Shown here: piece by piece, positions 6,088 through 7,664 of the stretch | Position numbering within the stretch: position 1 is the first letter of the stretch | Layout of the letters: the number at the start of each line of letters is the position of its first letter | Translations under genes and position numbers: made by a program | NCBI GenBank assembly: GCA_026125625.1 | Contig: JAHCKU010000137.1 | Span: 1 to 7,664, forward strand | Reading direction: 5' to 3' | Source of the DNA: Burkholderiales bacterium | GTDB lineage: Bacteria; Pseudomonadota; Gammaproteobacteria; Burkholderiales; SHXO01 | DNA: 7,664 nucleotides | Notes under the pieces: model-generated | The model's input: only the letters and a program-made list of their open reading frames with translations | Told to the model about the DNA's origin: nothing | Databases searched by the model: none

Positions 6088-7662
6088 ATGTCCACTCGGC
6101 TTCACACGAGGTTGGCAGGGATTGCGATCCTGGCCGGCATTATGACGCCGGTAGTCGGCATCGCTGCCGGGGTATCGGCGATCGAAAACGCCAAACCCGG
6201 AGACTGGCCCAGCTACCATCGCACTTACGATGCGCACCGCTACAGCCCGCTGGATCAGATCAACAAGGGCAACGTCGGCAAGCTTGCCGTAGCCTGGGTT
6301 CACCAGGCGGGGGAGATCACCCAGGGCTTGCAGGCAACGCCACTGGCAGTAGATGGCATCGTCTACTATTCGGGATCTTTCAACCGGGTATTTGCCGTCG
6401 ACGGCAAGACCGGGCGCCAGATCTGGCACTACTTCCCCGACCTGAAGGAAGGCGTGGAACGCATACCGACCGCTCCATACAATCGGGGTGTTTCGGTCGG
6501 CAACGGCATGGTGTTCGTCGGTACCATGGACGGTCGTGCCATTGCGCTCGATCAGAAGACCGGCAAGGTGGTCTGGGAGAACCAGCTGGTTGACGCCCTT
6601 ACGTGCGGCTGCCTGTTCACGTCACCGCCGCTGGTGGTCAAGGACAAGCTGATCTACGGCTCCACGCAGGGCGGCATTCCGGCGCGCGGCGGCGGCATCT
6701 TCGGCCTGGATCAGAAGACCGGCAAGAAGCTGTGGTACTTCGATCCCGTCAAGGAAGGCGAGGAGCACTGGGGCATCAACAGCTTCGGTGAGTCGAGCGC
6801 GAAGTATGCAGGCGTGGGTGCATGGCACGTCGGCAGCTACGACCCGCAACTGGACCTGATCTTCTACGGCACATCGAATCCTTCACCCTGGTTCGACTGG
6901 GTGGCGCCAGGTGAAGGTCCGAAAGGCTACCTGCGCAAGAGCGGCGAAGGTGCGCGTCCCGGTGACAATCTCTACAGCTCTTCAGTGCTGGCGTTGCGTC
7001 CGGACACCGGTGAACTGGTCTGGTACTACCAGGAGCATCCTCACGATGAGTGGGATTACGACTCGACGCTCGGCGAGTTCGTGCTCATCGACCGTGACGG
7101 CAGGAAGCTCATGGTGCATCAGGCAAAGAGCGGATTCGTCTACGTCTACGATCGTACCAACGGCAAGATCGAGAACGTCTGGACCATCAACAAGCACGTG
7201 ACGTTCGCGAAGACCATCGATCCCAAGACCGGGGAGATCATCGGCCGCAATCCTCCGATCACCGCCGAGAACAACATGTTCTGCCCATCGTTCCTGGGTG
7301 GTCGCAGCTGGAATCCCGGCTCCTACAACCCGGAAACCGGCGTGTGGTACAACTCGCGCACCGAGATGTGCATGATCGTGAAGACCAAAGAGGAGCAACC
7401 ATCGGTGGCGCCGGCGCTCGGCTGGTACGTCGGCGGTGACATGTCGTTCTCTCATCCGCCCGGTGACAAGACGCACGGCGCGCTCGATGCATGGGATCCG
7501 CTGACCGGCAAGAAGAAGTGGTCGGTGCCGGACAAGTACCCGCGTATCTCCGGCGTGCTCTCGACCAAGGGTGGCCTGGTCTTCAGCGGCGACATGGAGG
7601 GTGTGATCTACGCCTATGATGCCGACAATGGCAAGGAGCTGTGGAATTTAATAATGGGTTAA
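6088..7662 (+). CDS. PQQ-dependent alcohol dehydrogenase (quinoprotein), C-terminally truncated
   Basis: The ATG at 6088 follows GGGAGGAG by seven bases. Residues 1-31 form a signal peptide (positive start, hydrophobic core, likely cleavage after VSA), so the enzyme acts in the periplasm, passing electrons from an alcohol through PQQ to a cytochrome. The propeller opens with DWPSYHRTYDAHRYSPLDQI (39-58). Tryptophan-docking repeats are clear, for example AVDGKTGRQIW (103-113), ALDQKTGKVVW (153-163), GLDQKTGKKLW (206-216) and AYDADNGKELW (509-519). The metal ligand Asn is in GTSNPSPW (Asn264) and the catalytic Asp in HDEWDYD (Asp323), with Asp325 two residues on. The vicinal Cys pair before NRG is missing (Pro127-Thr128), and the usual Glu ligand position holds Gly196; a Cys173-Gly-Cys175 is nearby. 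The frame stops at 524 residues, short of the last propeller part that relatives have. Substrate unknown. Confidence 0.88.
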   Translation: MSTRLHTRLAGIAILAGIMTPVVGIAAGVSAIENAKPGDWPSYHRTYDAHRYSPLDQINKGNVGKLAVAWVHQAGEITQGLQATPLAVDGIVYYSGSFNRVFAVDGKTGRQIWHYFPDLKEGVERIPTAPYNRGVSVGNGMVFVGTMDGRAIALDQKTGKVVWENQLVDALTCGCLFTSPPLVVKDKLIYGSTQGGIPARGGGIFGLDQKTGKKLWYFDPVKEGEEHWGINSFGESSAKYAGVGAWHVGSYDPQLDLIFYGTSNPSPWFDWVAPGEGPKGYLRKSGEGARPGDNLYSSSVLALRPDTGELVWYYQEHPHDEWDYDSTLGEFVLIDRDGRKLMVHQAKSGFVYVYDRTNGKIENVWTINKHVTFAKTIDPKTGEIIGRNPPITAENNMFCPSFLGGRSWNPGSYNPETGVWYNSRTEMCMIVKTKEEQPSVAPALGWYVGGDMSFSHPPGDKTHGALDAWDPLTGKKKWSVPDKYPRISGVLSTKGGLVFSGDMEGVIYAYDADNGKELWNLIMG

Positions 7663-7664
7663 GC

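Overview
The window is GC-rich DNA with strong Shine-Dalgarno signals, typical of a free-living proteobacterium. The gene families (multi-HAMP hybrid kinase, FCD-type GntR regulator, PQQ-dependent alcohol dehydrogenase, a probable Fur box) fit Gammaproteobacteria of the Xanthomonadales type or Betaproteobacteria. I cannot place it more finely. Both ends cut through genes, so this may be a whole contig or an arbitrary slice.

Left part (1-2756). The C-terminal, TPR-like end of a large protein, probably an AAA/adenylate-cyclase-type signalling ATPase, is followed 31 bases later by a small SCO4226-like (DUF4242) protein, apparently in the same operon. A roughly 160-bp element with imperfect terminal inverted repeats fills the gap between this gene and a convergent pyridoxamine-5'-phosphate-oxidase-like flavin protein on the minus strand. 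Then come about 670 bases with no confident gene. They hold a Fur-box-like palindrome, a short hairpin and possible decayed coding sequence.

Junction (2757-3143). A multi-HAMP sensor kinase starts with a good ribosome binding site. After about 100 family-like residues it stops matching abruptly near 3057, only 15 bases before the stop codon of a convergent monooxygenase gene. This is a broken gene and marks a rearrangement or insertion boundary.

Right part (3072-7662). This looks like a small catabolic module. It has an FAD-dependent aromatic-type monooxygenase (minus), a GntR/FadR-family regulator (minus) and, divergent from the regulator, a periplasmic PQQ-dependent alcohol dehydrogenase (plus). 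The roughly 375-bp divergent promoter region contains GntR-like half-sites and a 34-bp dyad. A reasonable reading is that the regulator senses a substrate or intermediate and controls one or both enzymes, with the dehydrogenase oxidising an alcohol in the periplasm and the monooxygenase hydroxylating a ring in the cytoplasm. The substrate cannot be told from sequence. The dehydrogenase is unusual: it lacks the vicinal cysteine pair and the usual metal-binding glutamate, yet keeps the catalytic Asp with a second Asp two residues on. Its reading frame ends early, in an AT-rich tail at the very end of the window.

I found no RNA genes, CRISPR arrays, intact transposase or new type of system. The points most worth following up are the atypical PQQ enzyme with its regulator and divergent operators, and the broken kinase junction.
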